Below, one piece after another: positions 24,092 to 33,968 of a stretch of 64,000 bases of DNA. This DNA comes from Escallonia rubra. Its lineage: Eukaryota; Streptophyta; Magnoliopsida; Escalloniales; Escalloniaceae. Numbering within the stretch: the first letter of the stretch is position 1; each line of letters begins with the position of its first letter. Where the stretch lies: positions 1-64,000 of the forward strand of contig JAVXUO010002484.1 in the NCBI GenBank assembly GCA_033065855.1. Reading direction: 5' to 3'. Position numbers and translations under genes: made by a program. The notes beneath the pieces are model-generated. The model had not been told where the DNA came from, searched no databases, and saw only the letters and a list, made by a program, of their open reading frames with translations.

Positions 24092-24533
24092 TGATATAGC
24101 TAAAAATACCCCTCCAATCTACGGACGACACGTGGCGGTCATGACGAGTAACCCGTACCGACTCACTACCGATATGGCACTTACCATATCGGTCATCAGA
24201 CAGAATCCTAAAAAGACTCTGACTCTATCAGCTCAGATTGACATAAGGATCTTCTAAGATCCTAATTGGATTCTGATTAGAGTTGGTCAAAGCTCAGTCT
24301 CACTAGGATTCCACCTCCTACCACTATATAAAGGGGTCATACCCCTCAGGTAAACCTAAGCTCACACATATACACATTGTGTCTTTACTGCTTCTTCAGA
24401 GTTCTACATCGTTAGCCTTCTCTGACTTAAGCATCGGAGCGTTCCGCCGGAACCCCACCCGGCGGTAACTCCGTGTTCTCTTTTGCAGGCCTGATTTCTG
24501 GTGCTGTTCCCGATCCAGTTTTTAGCCGCAACA
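24092..24533 (+). repeat. 5' LTR
   Basis: 442 bases, TG...CA bounded. By my base-by-base comparison it is identical to the 3' LTR except for a 2-base deletion (GTTCCGCCGG here, GTTCCCCGCCGG there). It contains a TATA box and a short palindromic pair, AAGGATCTTCTAAGATCCT. Confidence 0.95.
24325..24332 (+). promoter_or_regulatory. TATA box of the LTR promoter
   Basis: TATATAAA followed by GGGG, in the middle of the 5' LTR; an identical copy is at 34919-34926 in the 3' LTR. It marks the likely U3/R boundary region for the genomic transcript. Confidence 0.8.
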
Positions 24534-24536
24534 GAT

Positions 24537-24554
24537 TGGCGCCATCCGTGGGAC
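24537..24554 (+). other. Primer-binding site
   Basis: TGGCGCCATCCGTGGGAC begins three bases after the LTR. TGGCGCC-type sites complement the 3' end of a host tRNA ending GGCGCCA. I do not assign the exact tRNA. Confidence 0.75.
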
Positions 24555-24566
24555 CCTACAGGGAAC

Positions 24567-26003
24567 ATGGCTAACCACTCTTCTTCCGATGACTCTTCAC
24601 AGAATCATCATGCACGAACTGACGACTCTCATCGACCAGGTCATTCTCATGATCAGCGCTCGACCCCTCTGCGTCGTCGTCACACCAGTTCTTCCGAAGA
24701 TAATTACGTCAACGTAACATCTGCTACTCCCGAATCAGAAGCTAGACCCCGGAGAAACAAATCTCCAACGTCTACTCTGAAAAACGGTGACCTTCGCCAT
24801 CGCTTGAACCGTCAGCTGTTCAAAACACCACATGATAACCTTACCAAGGAAATCCACGAACTGAAGGATGTTGTAAACACTCTTCAACAAAAGCTGGACA
24901 GGGTGGCGGCTCCACAGTCCACTCACCATTCCCATCTTGATCCTAGCGACCTTCGTCTTCGCCTCACCTCCAGATCAAGCTACGGCCGCAAGTATCAATC
25001 AACGGCCGATCCAACTTATGATCCCAGAGTTAAAAACGGAGATCATAGGACCAGGAGTGGATCATGCTATCGACGGGATCCATCAGTCAAAGGAAGTACC
25101 AACTCCTCTCCCAGACGAGTCGCCCGAGCTGAAACCCCTCGAAGATCTGTCCACAGGAAGGCGACGCCTGAGTATCGTTCCCAAGAACGAGATCCCTGGA
25201 AGGTGGTATCAAGATATCGTTCCCCAGAACGATCTCTCCCAAGGGACGAATCTGGATATCCTTTGTCCGACGCGATTGAGAAAGCTAAGTTACCTCCAAA
25301 CTTTCGAATGCCTCAATGTGACCATTACGACGGGACTGGAGATCCAGGAGAACATGTGTATCAATTTGAAACCAACATGCTACTCCTCCAAGTTTCAGAT
25401 GCCGTCATGTGTAGAGCTTTTCCCACTACTCTCAGAAAAGCCGCGCATGCATGGTTTAAGTCTCTTCAACCAAGATCCGTCCACTCCTTTAGCCAATTAT
25501 CGGATCTCTTCCAAAAACACTTTGTAATTACTCGCTCCATAAGGAAGAATTCGGCGAGTTTACTAAACATTGTGCAAGAGAAAAACGAGTCTTTGGCAGG
25601 CTTTGTCGGACGGTTCAATGCAGCAACTCTCGAGATCGATAATCTAGACGAGTCTGTGAAATACACCGCCTTTCTCCGCGGTCTTCGTCCGACATCCAAG
25701 TTTGCCTTCTCCGTAAACAAAAGTCCTCCAGGCAATATGAGAGCCCTACTTGAGAAGGCAAACAAATATATTCAAGCTGAAGAATACCTGGAAACTCACA
25801 GAGGGCGACATGGAGAAGAGAAGGAGGACAAGAAGAAAAGATCTCGAGAGATAACTCCTCAGGGGGAAAAAAATCTAAGCGTGAAGAACGAGGTCCGCGG
25901 AACCAGTTTGCTACAGAAAACTGGACGCCCCTCAATTCCAAGCCATCACAGATCCTCCATGAGATCAAAGACAGCCAATCTCTCCAGTGGCCGGACAAGT
26001 TGA
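24567..26003 (+). CDS. gag: Gag polyprotein (frame-interrupted)
   Basis: The ATG at 24567 opens a frame of 478 codons ending with TGA at 26001-26003. The first third is Arg/Ser-rich and low in complexity. The retrotransposon gag domain follows at about 25290-25800: AIEKAKLPPNFRMPQCDHYDG, AWFKSLQPRSVHSF and FVGRFNAATLEI, the usual capsid-like region. Past an A7 run at 25867-25873 the family-like sequence continues in the -1 frame, while the annotated gag frame yields about 40 unrelated residues. The zinc-knuckle-like CHFHKDHGHTTDNC therefore lies in the downstream frame. Either a -1 slip on the heptamer joins the two frames or this copy has lost or gained a base. Confidence 0.85.
   Translation: MANHSSSDDSSQNHHARTDDSHRPGHSHDQRSTPLRRRHTSSSEDNYVNVTSATPESEARPRRNKSPTSTLKNGDLRHRLNRQLFKTPHDNLTKEIHELKDVVNTLQQKLDRVAAPQSTHHSHLDPSDLRLRLTSRSSYGRKYQSTADPTYDPRVKNGDHRTRSGSCYRRDPSVKGSTNSSPRRVARAETPRRSVHRKATPEYRSQERDPWKVVSRYRSPERSLPRDESGYPLSDAIEKAKLPPNFRMPQCDHYDGTGDPGEHVYQFETNMLLLQVSDAVMCRAFPTTLRKAAHAWFKSLQPRSVHSFSQLSDLFQKHFVITRSIRKNSASLLNIVQEKNESLAGFVGRFNAATLEIDNLDESVKYTAFLRGLRPTSKFAFSVNKSPPGNMRALLEKANKYIQAEEYLETHRGRHGEEKEDKKKRSREITPQGEKNLSVKNEVRGTSLLQKTGRPSIPSHHRSSMRSKTANLSSGRTS
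25867..25873 (+). promoter_or_regulatory. A7 slippery run at the gag/pol frame change
   Basis: AAAAAAA preceded by GGGGG. The upstream gag frame and the downstream pol frame both give family-like protein when the switch is placed exactly here (-1). AAAAAAA fits the X XXY YYZ pattern of -1 frameshift sites. A one-base homopolymer error in the sequence is the main alternative. Confidence 0.55.
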
Positions 26004-29000
26004 GATCCCGACCGAATAAAAGAAACAAGGATTTATGGTGTCACTTCCACAAAGATCATGGCCACACAACCGATAATTGCGGGACACTTAAAGCAGCAAT
26101 TGAAGCTCTTATCAAGCGTGGCCAATTGAAAAAGTTCATAGCTCCAAGAGAAGGTCGACAGCAAACCCCACCGGTAGAAGAAAACAGAGCCGATCGAGAA
26201 GAGAATGCGGGTATAATCAACACTATATCTGGAGGTTTAGCCGCAGGAGGCTCATCAGGACAAGCTCGGAAAGCATATGCCAGAGAAGTGTGCATAACAA
26301 GTCACCCCCCAAATAAGAAACATAAGTCAATACCCGCACCGGTGATAACCTTCTCCGATGAAGATTTAAAGGAGGTAAAGACCCCTCACGACGATCCGTT
26401 AGTCATCACGATAAAGGCAGGAAATTTCGATGTGAAACGTGTCTTGGTCGATAACGGAAGCTCCGCAGAAGTCTTGTTTTACGACGCGTTCAAGAAGATG
26501 AACATACCAACGGACCGTCTCCGAAAGATGGATACACCGTTGTATGGATTTTCCAATCATCCAGTTGCAGTCGAAGGAATTATCACGCTCCCGGTTACAC
26601 TCGGCACACCTCCGACACAAGCCAACTTCATGCTCGATTTTGTGGTGGTAAAGGTCCCCTCAGCATACAACGCAATATTGGGACGACCAGCACTCAATCA
26701 GTTTCAAGCTGTAGTGTCAACTTATCACCTCAAAATGAAATTCCCCACGGAGCAAGGGATTGGAGAGGTCAAAGGCGACCAAACTACAGCTCGTCAGTGC
26801 TACGTAACTTCATGCCGATCAAAAAGCAAAGAAGCACTCATTATAGAAGACCTTCGGGAAGATACAAAGATACAAAGGGGAGAACCTGTTGAAGACCTTA
26901 TCAGCATCGAAGTATATCCCGGAGAAGAAAGCAAGACAGTTCGGATTGGTTCAAATCTTAAGGAAAACACCAAACTCGAGTTGGTGAACCTGCTAAGAAC
27001 CTATGCGGACATCTTCGCATGGACAGCTGCAGATATGCCGGGGATTGATCCTGAAGTTATTACCCATAGGCTGAATGTTGATCCATTCAAAAAACCTGTC
27101 AAGCAGAAGAAAAGGACTTTTGCGCCAGAGAGACAAGAAAAGATTGAAGGAGAAGTAGATAAACTCCTAACGGCCAACTTCATTGAAGAGGTCCACTACC
27201 CAGATTGGATTGCCAACGTAGTCATGGTTCCTAAATCAGGCGAGAGATGGCGAATATGTATCGATTACACGGATCTCAACAAAGCGTGCCCGAAGGATAG
27301 CTACCCGCTCCCAAGAATAGATCTTCTTATCGATTCTACGTCGGGCCATGAACTGCTTAGTTTCATGGACGCATATTCTGGTTATAACCAGATTATGATG
27401 CACAAAGACGACGTCTCCAAAACTTCGTTCATCACAGAGAGAGGATTATACTGCTACAAAGTGATGCCCTTTGGACTCAAGAATGCCGGAGCAACGTACC
27501 AGCGTCTGGTGAACATGATATTTCGAGACTTGATTGGGAAGAACATGGAAGTTTATGTCGACGATATGCTCGTCAAAAGCATAAAATCTGAATTCCATGC
27601 CAAAGACTTGAAAGAAACTTTTGACATCCTTCGAAAGTATAGAATGAAGCTAAATCCACTCAAGTGCGCTTTCGGAGTCGCATCAGGAAAGTTTTTGGGA
27701 TTTATAGTTTCTCAACGGGGGATCGAAGCGAACCCAGAGAAGATCCAAGCTATCCAAAGCATGACGTCCCCAAAAACAGTCAAGCAAGTACAAGAGTTGA
27801 CAGGAAGGGTTGCAGCCTTGGGAAGGTTCATGGCCCGATCAGCTGAACGGTGCTTGCCATTCTTCAAAGCCATCAGAAGAGCAAAAAGTTTTACTTGGAC
27901 AGACGACTGCCAGGAGTCGTTTGAGGAACTCAAGACTTATTTAAGTTCTCCACCCCTACTGTCAAAACCACTTTCAGGTGAAGACTTATTCCTAAACCTT
28001 TCAGTCACAGACGTCGCAGTCAGTACTGTTTTAATTAAAGAGGAAGATGGAGTTCAGAAACCCATCTACTACATTAGCAAAGTCTTGCAAGATGTAGAGA
28101 CCAGATACCTAAAGATCGACAAGATCGCACTAGCCCTTATCATATCGGCCAGGCGTCTTCGACCATACTTCCAGTCTCATACTATTATTGTACTGACAGA
28201 CCAACCACTTAGAAAAGTTTTACTGAGCCCAGAGGCTTCAGGAAGACTAGTCAATTGGTCCGTAGAGTTGGGTGAATTCGACATCCAATACCAGCCTCGC
28301 ACGGCAATCAAAGCTCAAGCCTTGGCAGACTTCATTGTAGAGTGTACACTGCCTGAAGACCCTCCTCAATTACTAATTTCCGAAGTTTCGGATCCCTGGA
28401 ATCTTTATGTAGATGGTTCTTCAGCTATTGGCAGTAGCGGAGCGGGGATTATTCTTATAAGTCCAGAAGGATTTACCATCGAATACGCACTTCGCTTCGG
28501 CTTCCAAGCCTCGAATAACGAAGCAGAGTATGAGGCCCTTCTTGCGGGGATAAGGTTAGCACACGCCTTAAAGGTGGACTCCTTATCAGTTCACAGTGAT
28601 TCCCAACTGGTGGTCAATCACGTCTTGGGAGATTATGAAGCCAGAGATGAAAGAATGGCTCAATATCTCGACTTAGTTAAAACAACAGCGGTGAAGTTTC
28701 AAAACTTCACCATTCGCCAGATTCCAAGGGATCAGAATGCTCAGGCAGATGCATTATCAAGGCTCGCTTCCATTGAAGAAATTGATGTCCGACGACCGGT
28801 CTACCTTGAGTTCCTCAAAGACCGCAGTATCGGTTCTCAAGCTAACATTGAAGTAATAGATCAAGAACCTTGCTGGATGGACACAATCATGAAATACCTG
28901 TCCACAGGCGAATTACCAAGTACAAGACGCGAGGCCAGAAATCTTCGTATCAAAGCTGCGCGATACGCCATAGTGGAAGGTACTTTATACAAGAAATCGT

Positions 29001-30109
29001 TCAGCCTTCCATACCTCAGATGCCTGCGTCCATCAGAATCCCTCTACGCATTACAAGAAGTTCATGAAGGGATATGTGGCCAACATCTTGGAGGAAGAAC
29101 ATTAGCACAGAAAATCCTAAGACAAGGATATTACTGGCCTACGATGCAGAAGGATGCGATCGACTTCACACGAAGATGCGATAGATGTCAGAGGTTCGCA
29201 CCGGTCTCTCACACACCGGTTGCTCCTTTAACTGCGATTGTTTCTCCCATCCCTTTTGCTATATGGGGAATGGATCTCCTGGGACCTTTTCCCATGGCGT
29301 CCGGACAACGACGATTTGTGATTGTAGCGATAGACTACTTCACCAAGTGGACCGAAGCAGAATCTCTGGCTACCATTACTTCAGCCAAATGTGAGGACTT
29401 TTTTTGGAAAAATGTCGTCTGCCGTTTCGGAGTGCCAAGAGCTTTGGTGGTTGATAACGGAAAACAGTTTGACAACAGCAATTTCCGAAGCTTTTGTGCG
29501 AATCTTTCAATTGATTTGAGATTCACTTCTGTAGCTCATCCACAGTCCAATGGTCAGACTGAAAACATGAATCGAAACATCTTGCAAGGATTGAAAAAAA
29601 AGCTAGATGATGCTAAAGGAGCATGGGTAGACGAACTCCCCAAAGTGCTATGGGCTTATCGAACAACCCCACACTCAGTTACCGGAGAAACACCTTTCTT
29701 ACTCTGCTACGGAACGGAAGCAATGTTACCAGTCGAGATAGGAGTTCCAACAATACGGGCCTTACACTTCAACGAATTAAGTAACGAAGATGGACTCCGA
29801 GCAAATCTTGATTTGGTAGATGAAGCTCGAATTCAAGCCCATGCACGATCTGTCGTCATAAAACAACGAGTGGCACGATATTACAATCGGAGAGTCCGAT
29901 CCAAACAGTTCAGCGACGGAGATCTGGTCCTTCGCAAACTAGAAGTTTCGGATCCAAAAGCAGCGACGGGAAAGTTATCTCCAAACTGGGAAGGACCCTA
30001 CCGTGTTATAAAGGTGCTCAAACCGGGCGCCTACGCACTAGGGAAACTTTCTGGAGAACCCATCCCTCGTACTTGGAATGCTGAGAACCTGCGCAGATAT
30101 TACCAGTAG
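26000..30109 (+). CDS. pol: Pol polyprotein: protease, RT, RNase H, aRNase H, integrase
   Basis: A stop-free frame of 1369 codons (counted from 26000, which is not an ATG; the frame is open upstream to the A7 run). It begins with the C..H.....H....C knuckle-like CHFHKDHGHTTDNC. Aspartic protease: VDNGSSAEVLF near residue 150. Reverse transcriptase with YVDDMLV near 519. A first RNase H around 664-750 (LNLSVTDVAVSTVLI, where the usual first Asp lies in VTD). A second, archaeal-type RNase H from about 801 (LYVDGSS, NNEAEYEALL, HSDSQLVVN, ADALSRLAS). The integrase has an HHCC finger (HEGICGQH...CDRCQRF) and catalytic D-D-E near 1092, 1152 and 1188, with 35 residues between the last two. No internal stop is present, consistent with a young, perhaps active copy. 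Confidence 0.95.
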   Translation: MRSRPNKRNKDLWCHFHKDHGHTTDNCGTLKAAIEALIKRGQLKKFIAPREGRQQTPPVEENRADREENAGIINTISGGLAAGGSSGQARKAYAREVCITSHPPNKKHKSIPAPVITFSDEDLKEVKTPHDDPLVITIKAGNFDVKRVLVDNGSSAEVLFYDAFKKMNIPTDRLRKMDTPLYGFSNHPVAVEGIITLPVTLGTPPTQANFMLDFVVVKVPSAYNAILGRPALNQFQAVVSTYHLKMKFPTEQGIGEVKGDQTTARQCYVTSCRSKSKEALIIEDLREDTKIQRGEPVEDLISIEVYPGEESKTVRIGSNLKENTKLELVNLLRTYADIFAWTAADMPGIDPEVITHRLNVDPFKKPVKQKKRTFAPERQEKIEGEVDKLLTANFIEEVHYPDWIANVVMVPKSGERWRICIDYTDLNKACPKDSYPLPRIDLLIDSTSGHELLSFMDAYSGYNQIMMHKDDVSKTSFITERGLYCYKVMPFGLKNAGATYQRLVNMIFRDLIGKNMEVYVDDMLVKSIKSEFHAKDLKETFDILRKYRMKLNPLKCAFGVASGKFLGFIVSQRGIEANPEKIQAIQSMTSPKTVKQVQELTGRVAALGRFMARSAERCLPFFKAIRRAKSFTWTDDCQESFEELKTYLSSPPLLSKPLSGEDLFLNLSVTDVAVSTVLIKEEDGVQKPIYYISKVLQDVETRYLKIDKIALALIISARRLRPYFQSHTIIVLTDQPLRKVLLSPEASGRLVNWSVELGEFDIQYQPRTAIKAQALADFIVECTLPEDPPQLLISEVSDPWNLYVDGSSAIGSSGAGIILISPEGFTIEYALRFGFQASNNEAEYEALLAGIRLAHALKVDSLSVHSDSQLVVNHVLGDYEARDERMAQYLDLVKTTAVKFQNFTIRQIPRDQNAQADALSRLASIEEIDVRRPVYLEFLKDRSIGSQANIEVIDQEPCWMDTIMKYLSTGELPSTRREARNLRIKAARYAIVEGTLYKKSFSLPYLRCLRPSESLYALQEVHEGICGQHLGGRTLAQKILRQGYYWPTMQKDAIDFTRRCDRCQRFAPVSHTPVAPLTAIVSPIPFAIWGMDLLGPFPMASGQRRFVIVAIDYFTKWTEAESLATITSAKCEDFFWKNVVCRFGVPRALVVDNGKQFDNSNFRSFCANLSIDLRFTSVAHPQSNGQTENMNRNILQGLKKKLDDAKGAWVDELPKVLWAYRTTPHSVTGETPFLLCYGTEAMLPVEIGVPTIRALHFNELSNEDGLRANLDLVDEARIQAHARSVVIKQRVARYYNRRVRSKQFSDGDLVLRKLEVSDPKAATGKLSPNWEGPYRVIKVLKPGAYALGKLSGEPIPRTWNAENLRRYYQ

Positions 30110-30298
30110 TGTCTCGACAGGAGCCAAAACACTTCCTTTTTGGGGTCATAAGGGGCACAGACCTTATCAGAACTCCAACATCTTAAAAATAATCTTGAGC
30201 AGATTGTTTCGAATAAATGGGTTGTTAAGCAATCCAATGTAAACTTTATTTTCTACTCTATTAATAAAGTTATTCTTTCTCAGTATTGTTGTAATAGA
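30110..30298 (+). other. Spacer after pol
   Basis: Short untranslated stretch after the pol stop, with AATAAATGG and TTAATAAAG words near 30212-30268 that could act as polyadenylation signals. No gene. Confidence 0.4.
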
Positions 30299-30755
30299 AG
30301 CTTAGCCAAAACATTCTGTCCGAACAGAGTGACGGCCGAACACTCTGCCCGAACAGAGTGGCAAGCTTAGCCAAAACATTCTGTCCGAACAGAGTGATGG
30401 TCGAACACTCTGCCCGAGCAGAGTGACAAGCATAGCCAAAACATTCTGTCCGAACAGAATGACGGCCGAACACTCTGCCCGAGCAGAGTGACAAGCATAG
30501 CCAAAACATTCTGTCCGAACAGAATGATGGCCGAACACTCTGCCCGAGCAGAGTGACAAGCATAGCCAAAACATTTTGTCCGAACAGAATGACGGCCGAA
30601 CACTCTGCCCGAGCAGAGTGACAAGCTTAGCTAAAAACATTCTGTTTAAACAGAGTGATGGCCGAGCACTCTGCTCGAACAGAGTAAGAGATTTAAAACC
30701 AAAACATTCTGTTTAAAACAGAGTGATGGCCGAGCACTCTGCCTGAACGGAGTGT
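30299..30755. repeat. Tandem array 1 of the retrotransposon, 64-65-bp units
   Basis: About seven units start at 30299, 30363, 30428, 30493, 30558 and 30623, with two degenerate ones to 30755. Each unit holds two hairpin-forming words, CATTCTGTCCGAACAGAATG-like and CACTCTGCCCGAACAGAGTG-like, joined by GACGGCCGAA. The units drift most at the right end. Hypervariable tandem repeats in the 3' region are known for Tat-lineage elements. Confidence 0.93.
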
Positions 30756-31109
30756 ATAACTCTTGAGTTTTCAAAATACAAGAGAAGCCAGGCGGATTAG
30801 CTACAGATCTAAGTCCGTGAAGAAACAAAAGTTAATGGGGGCATCGTCACTCCACCAAAACTTTTGTATCTTCGAAATATAAGCCAAGCGAGAGTGCTTG
30901 ACCTCTTTGCCGACTCTTTAAGTGACGATTAAAGGGTTTGAGTCAAAGTAAAAGCAAATAATACTGTGTGAATGGTAAAACACAAAACCATGACAAACAC
31001 ATAGTAAAAGTTAAAAATGCTGGTGCGTTAAAGATAAGAGTTTTACATAGAAGCCCTTAAGAGGGCAGTGAAAACTTGTCTCAGCAAAATAAAGAGGCTA
31101 GCTACAAGT

Positions 31110-33116
31110 CTAAGCCTCAGGGGCATCACAAGAAGGACCTTCGCCTGGAAGATCAGAAGCTGCGACATCTCCCGCCTCTGGAGGCATAACAGTCTCCCCA
31201 GATGGTGACCCAACCGCAGGCAGAACGAAACCATCCAAGGGGATATCAGGAAAGCGATCAGCAAACATCTCCTTGGCCTTCACAAAGCCAAGCTCATAAA
31301 TCTCCAGACCGTCTTCGGTCCGCTTCTTCAGCCATTCATCCCCCGCGTTTCCCTCCAAGAAATCGCGAATGCCTTGGTCTCGAGCTTTGATCACCTCTTC
31401 TGCAGCCCTCTTCTTAACTCGATCCAGTTTCTTCTCCAGAGTCGCAATCCGATCGAGATGATCTTCCTCACGTTTGCTCAGCTCTTCAGCACGATGGGTG
31501 GCATCCTGTGCTTCCTTAACAGCTTCCCTTGTCAGCTGGGCCTCCTCGGCCGCCACCTGCCTTGCCATCTCGAAGCGAGAAAACATCTCTGATCCACTGG
31601 CGTACATCTAGAATGAAGATAAAGATCATCAGCTAAAAGAAACTGGAAAACATCTCCATATAACCTAGTTGAAGCAAAAGACGTTACCGTATAGACAGCC
31701 TGGGCAAAGGAGCAGGCAAAAGTCTCGTGGGTCTGATTCTGGAAAACCTCCTTGTCTCGAGGAAGAATTCCATGACGAAGATGCTGCTCCGAGATCTGAC
31801 TGTCCGGCATCCCGAGATCATCACGCCTAAGTGCCCACCGCGGCCTAAAGATAGGATCATCCTCAATAGAAACTTGATCAAGTATCTGGGGAGAGCGTTC
31901 TGAAGGAGTGACTCTAGTCCTCTTAGGAGCAGGAGGTAACTCCACACTTGGCTGCTTCTCCTTTCGTTTCCCCTTAGCCTTCTGAAGAACACCAAGGAAG
32001 CTTCCTTGCTGCGGCTTTCCACCACCACTTGCCATTTCTGCAATGAAGAAAGAAGTCAATACGGGAATAAATATTGAACACAAGTCTAATTCAATATCTC
32101 ATGCGAAACACACCTAAAGGAACGGTCTCAGCAGATGACACGCTAGGAATAGCAGGAAGAGGAGGAATCAGAAGACCAGCTGGAATGGGCTTTGGAGGTA
32201 TCATCTTCGCCCACTCCAATTGCTCTTCCGAAAGAGGCTCATCTATGCAAAGACCGCCTCGAAGTTTAATATGACTAAGTATGTGCTTAGTCAGACTATT
32301 GGGAGTAGGCTTGCCAGGATTTTCGAAATCCTTACAATAAGGGTTCCACACTTTGTCAAAAGGAAGGTCCCCCTTGTCCATTTGGCCAACGAAGAAGTAT
32401 CTCGAATGCCAACCTTTATTCGACTTCGGCCCTCCCTTCAGAAGTCGTTGCCTACTGTGAATATAATACCATCCTGGAGAGTTGGCAACTCCTTTGACAA
32501 AACAGACTTCAAAGAAGACTCTCATAAAATCGGTTACATCTGGTTTGTAACCTGAAGTCTGAACCAAATATATGAGACCAGCAAGCTTCCTCCAACCATT
32601 TGGAACAAGCTGCCCAGGAGCCATACGATAATGCTCAAAGAAACGAAGAGCGAAAGGGTGAAGAGGAAATCTATATCCAGACTTCACCTGCTCTTCGTAG
32701 ACACCTGTTTCAAATTTCGTGCCATAGTTTGCTGGTTCACCCAAACCAGGAAGACGAGCATACCAACCTTCGGGGAGAGGATATTCCCGAATCAAATCCT
32801 GCAAATCTTCAGTCGACATCTTACTAGACTTTTCGTCAGCAGTATACCAAGGCTTTGGATTAGCCTTTTCTTCGGCCTGATCCTTTACTTCTCCTAAAGG
32901 ATTCCCCCCAGATAAATATTGTGAAGGTTGTGAAGATGAAGGTGGTAATAGTTGTGAGGATGAAGGTTGGAATCGTCGAGAGAATAAAGGTTGGAACGGT
33001 TGAGAAGTTGAAGGTAGTGGGGGTTGTGGATTTGAAGTCCCAACTTCACTTCCTGAAGTTGCTACTCGTTCTGAACTCGAAGACGAACTACTACTCGAAG
33101 ACGAACTATCAGACAT
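31110..33116 (-). CDS. Antisense spliced ORF of the retrotransposon (gypsy-type transposon protein, PF04195-like)
   Basis: Exons 33116-32114, 32037-31688 and 31607-31110 join in frame, with clean donors (TTAG^GTGTG, TACG^GTAAC) and acceptors (TTGCAG^AAATGG, TTCTAG^ATGTAC), to give 616 residues. The N-terminus is Ser-rich (a 12-Ser run). A domain at about 85-320 resembles the plant family named putative gypsy type transposon (Transposase_28): IREYPLPEGWYARLPG, YRFPLHPFALRFFEHY, MAPGQLVPNGWRKLAG and GWYYIHSR. Exon 3 is a charged coiled coil (EEAQLTREAVKEAQDATHRA, LEKKLDRVKKR). Antisense ORFs in the 3' region are known from some Tat elements such as Grande; their function is unknown. The gene has its own TATA box and runs opposite to gag-pol. 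Confidence 0.85.
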
Positions 33117-33252
33117 GTTTTCTACTTCTACTGTAAATATGAGACTACAACAAACTTGATGTGCTGAACAGAAAGGGTAGAGGGAAAGACTTACTTGCAG
33201 AGAAATGAGCTCCCAAAAATTCGAGTGAAGGAAAAATGAAGTGGAAGTTCTC

Positions 33253-33259
33253 TTTTATA
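33253..33259 (-). promoter_or_regulatory. TATA box of the antisense ORF
   Basis: On the minus strand CTATAAAAG lies 137 bases before the antisense ATG, a normal plant core-promoter distance. It is inside the element and separate from the LTR promoter. Confidence 0.65.
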
Positions 33260-33399
33260 GAGAAACGCCAAATAACCGTTCTAGGGAAACGCAACGGTTC
33301 ATATGCCTGCAACGTGTCACAAGCTGAAGAGAGCAGAAACCTGAAAATTTTCAAAAGGATTCCCGCTCAAATCCTCGCACGTGACACATTGGAAACACC

Positions 33400-33968
33400 A
33401 AAGGATCGTGCCCGAGCAGAATCGTGTCCGAACACTCTGCCCGAACAGAGTGAACGTGGCCGAACAGAATCCTGCCCGAGCAGAATCGTGTCCGAACACT
33501 CTGCCCGAACAGAGTGAACGTGCCCGAACAGAATCGTGCCCGAGCAGAATCGTGTCCGAACACTCTGCCCGAACAGAGTGAACGTGTCCGAACAGAATCC
33601 TGCCCGAGCAGAATCGTGTCCGAACACTCTGCCCGAACAGAGTGAACGTGCCCGAACAGAATCGTGCCCGAGCAGAATCGTGTCCGAACACTCTGCCCGA
33701 ACAGAGTGAACGTGTCCGAACAGAATCGTGCCCGAGCAGAATCGTGTCCGAACATTCTGCCCGAACAGAGTGAACGTGGCCGAACAGAATTCTGCCCGAG
33801 CAGAATCGTGTCCGAACACTCTGCCCGAACAGAGTGAACGTATCCGAACAGAATCGTGCCCGAGCAGAATCGTGTCCGAACACTCTGTCCGAACAGAGTG
33901 AACGTGACCAAACAGAATCTTGCCCGAGCAGAATCGTGTCCGAACACTCTGCCCGAACAGAGTGAACG
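33400..33968. repeat. Tandem array 2a, 64-bp units
   Basis: About nine units of roughly 64 bases with the order CGTG(C/T)CCGA(A/G)CAGAATC, then GTGTCCGAACACTCTG, then CCCGAACAGAGTGAA. Each contains the 20-base hairpin word CACTCTGCCCGAACAGAGTG seen in array 1. Units differ at only a few positions, so the array is young. Confidence 0.93.

Noticed and set aside
24937-25527. A 196-codon open frame overlapping gag
   Set aside because: Shadow frame of gag with no family resemblance.
30270-30640. Minus-strand open frames of 85-112 codons at 30270-30640
   Set aside because: Three overlapping frames of the same 64-65-bp tandem array; not coding.
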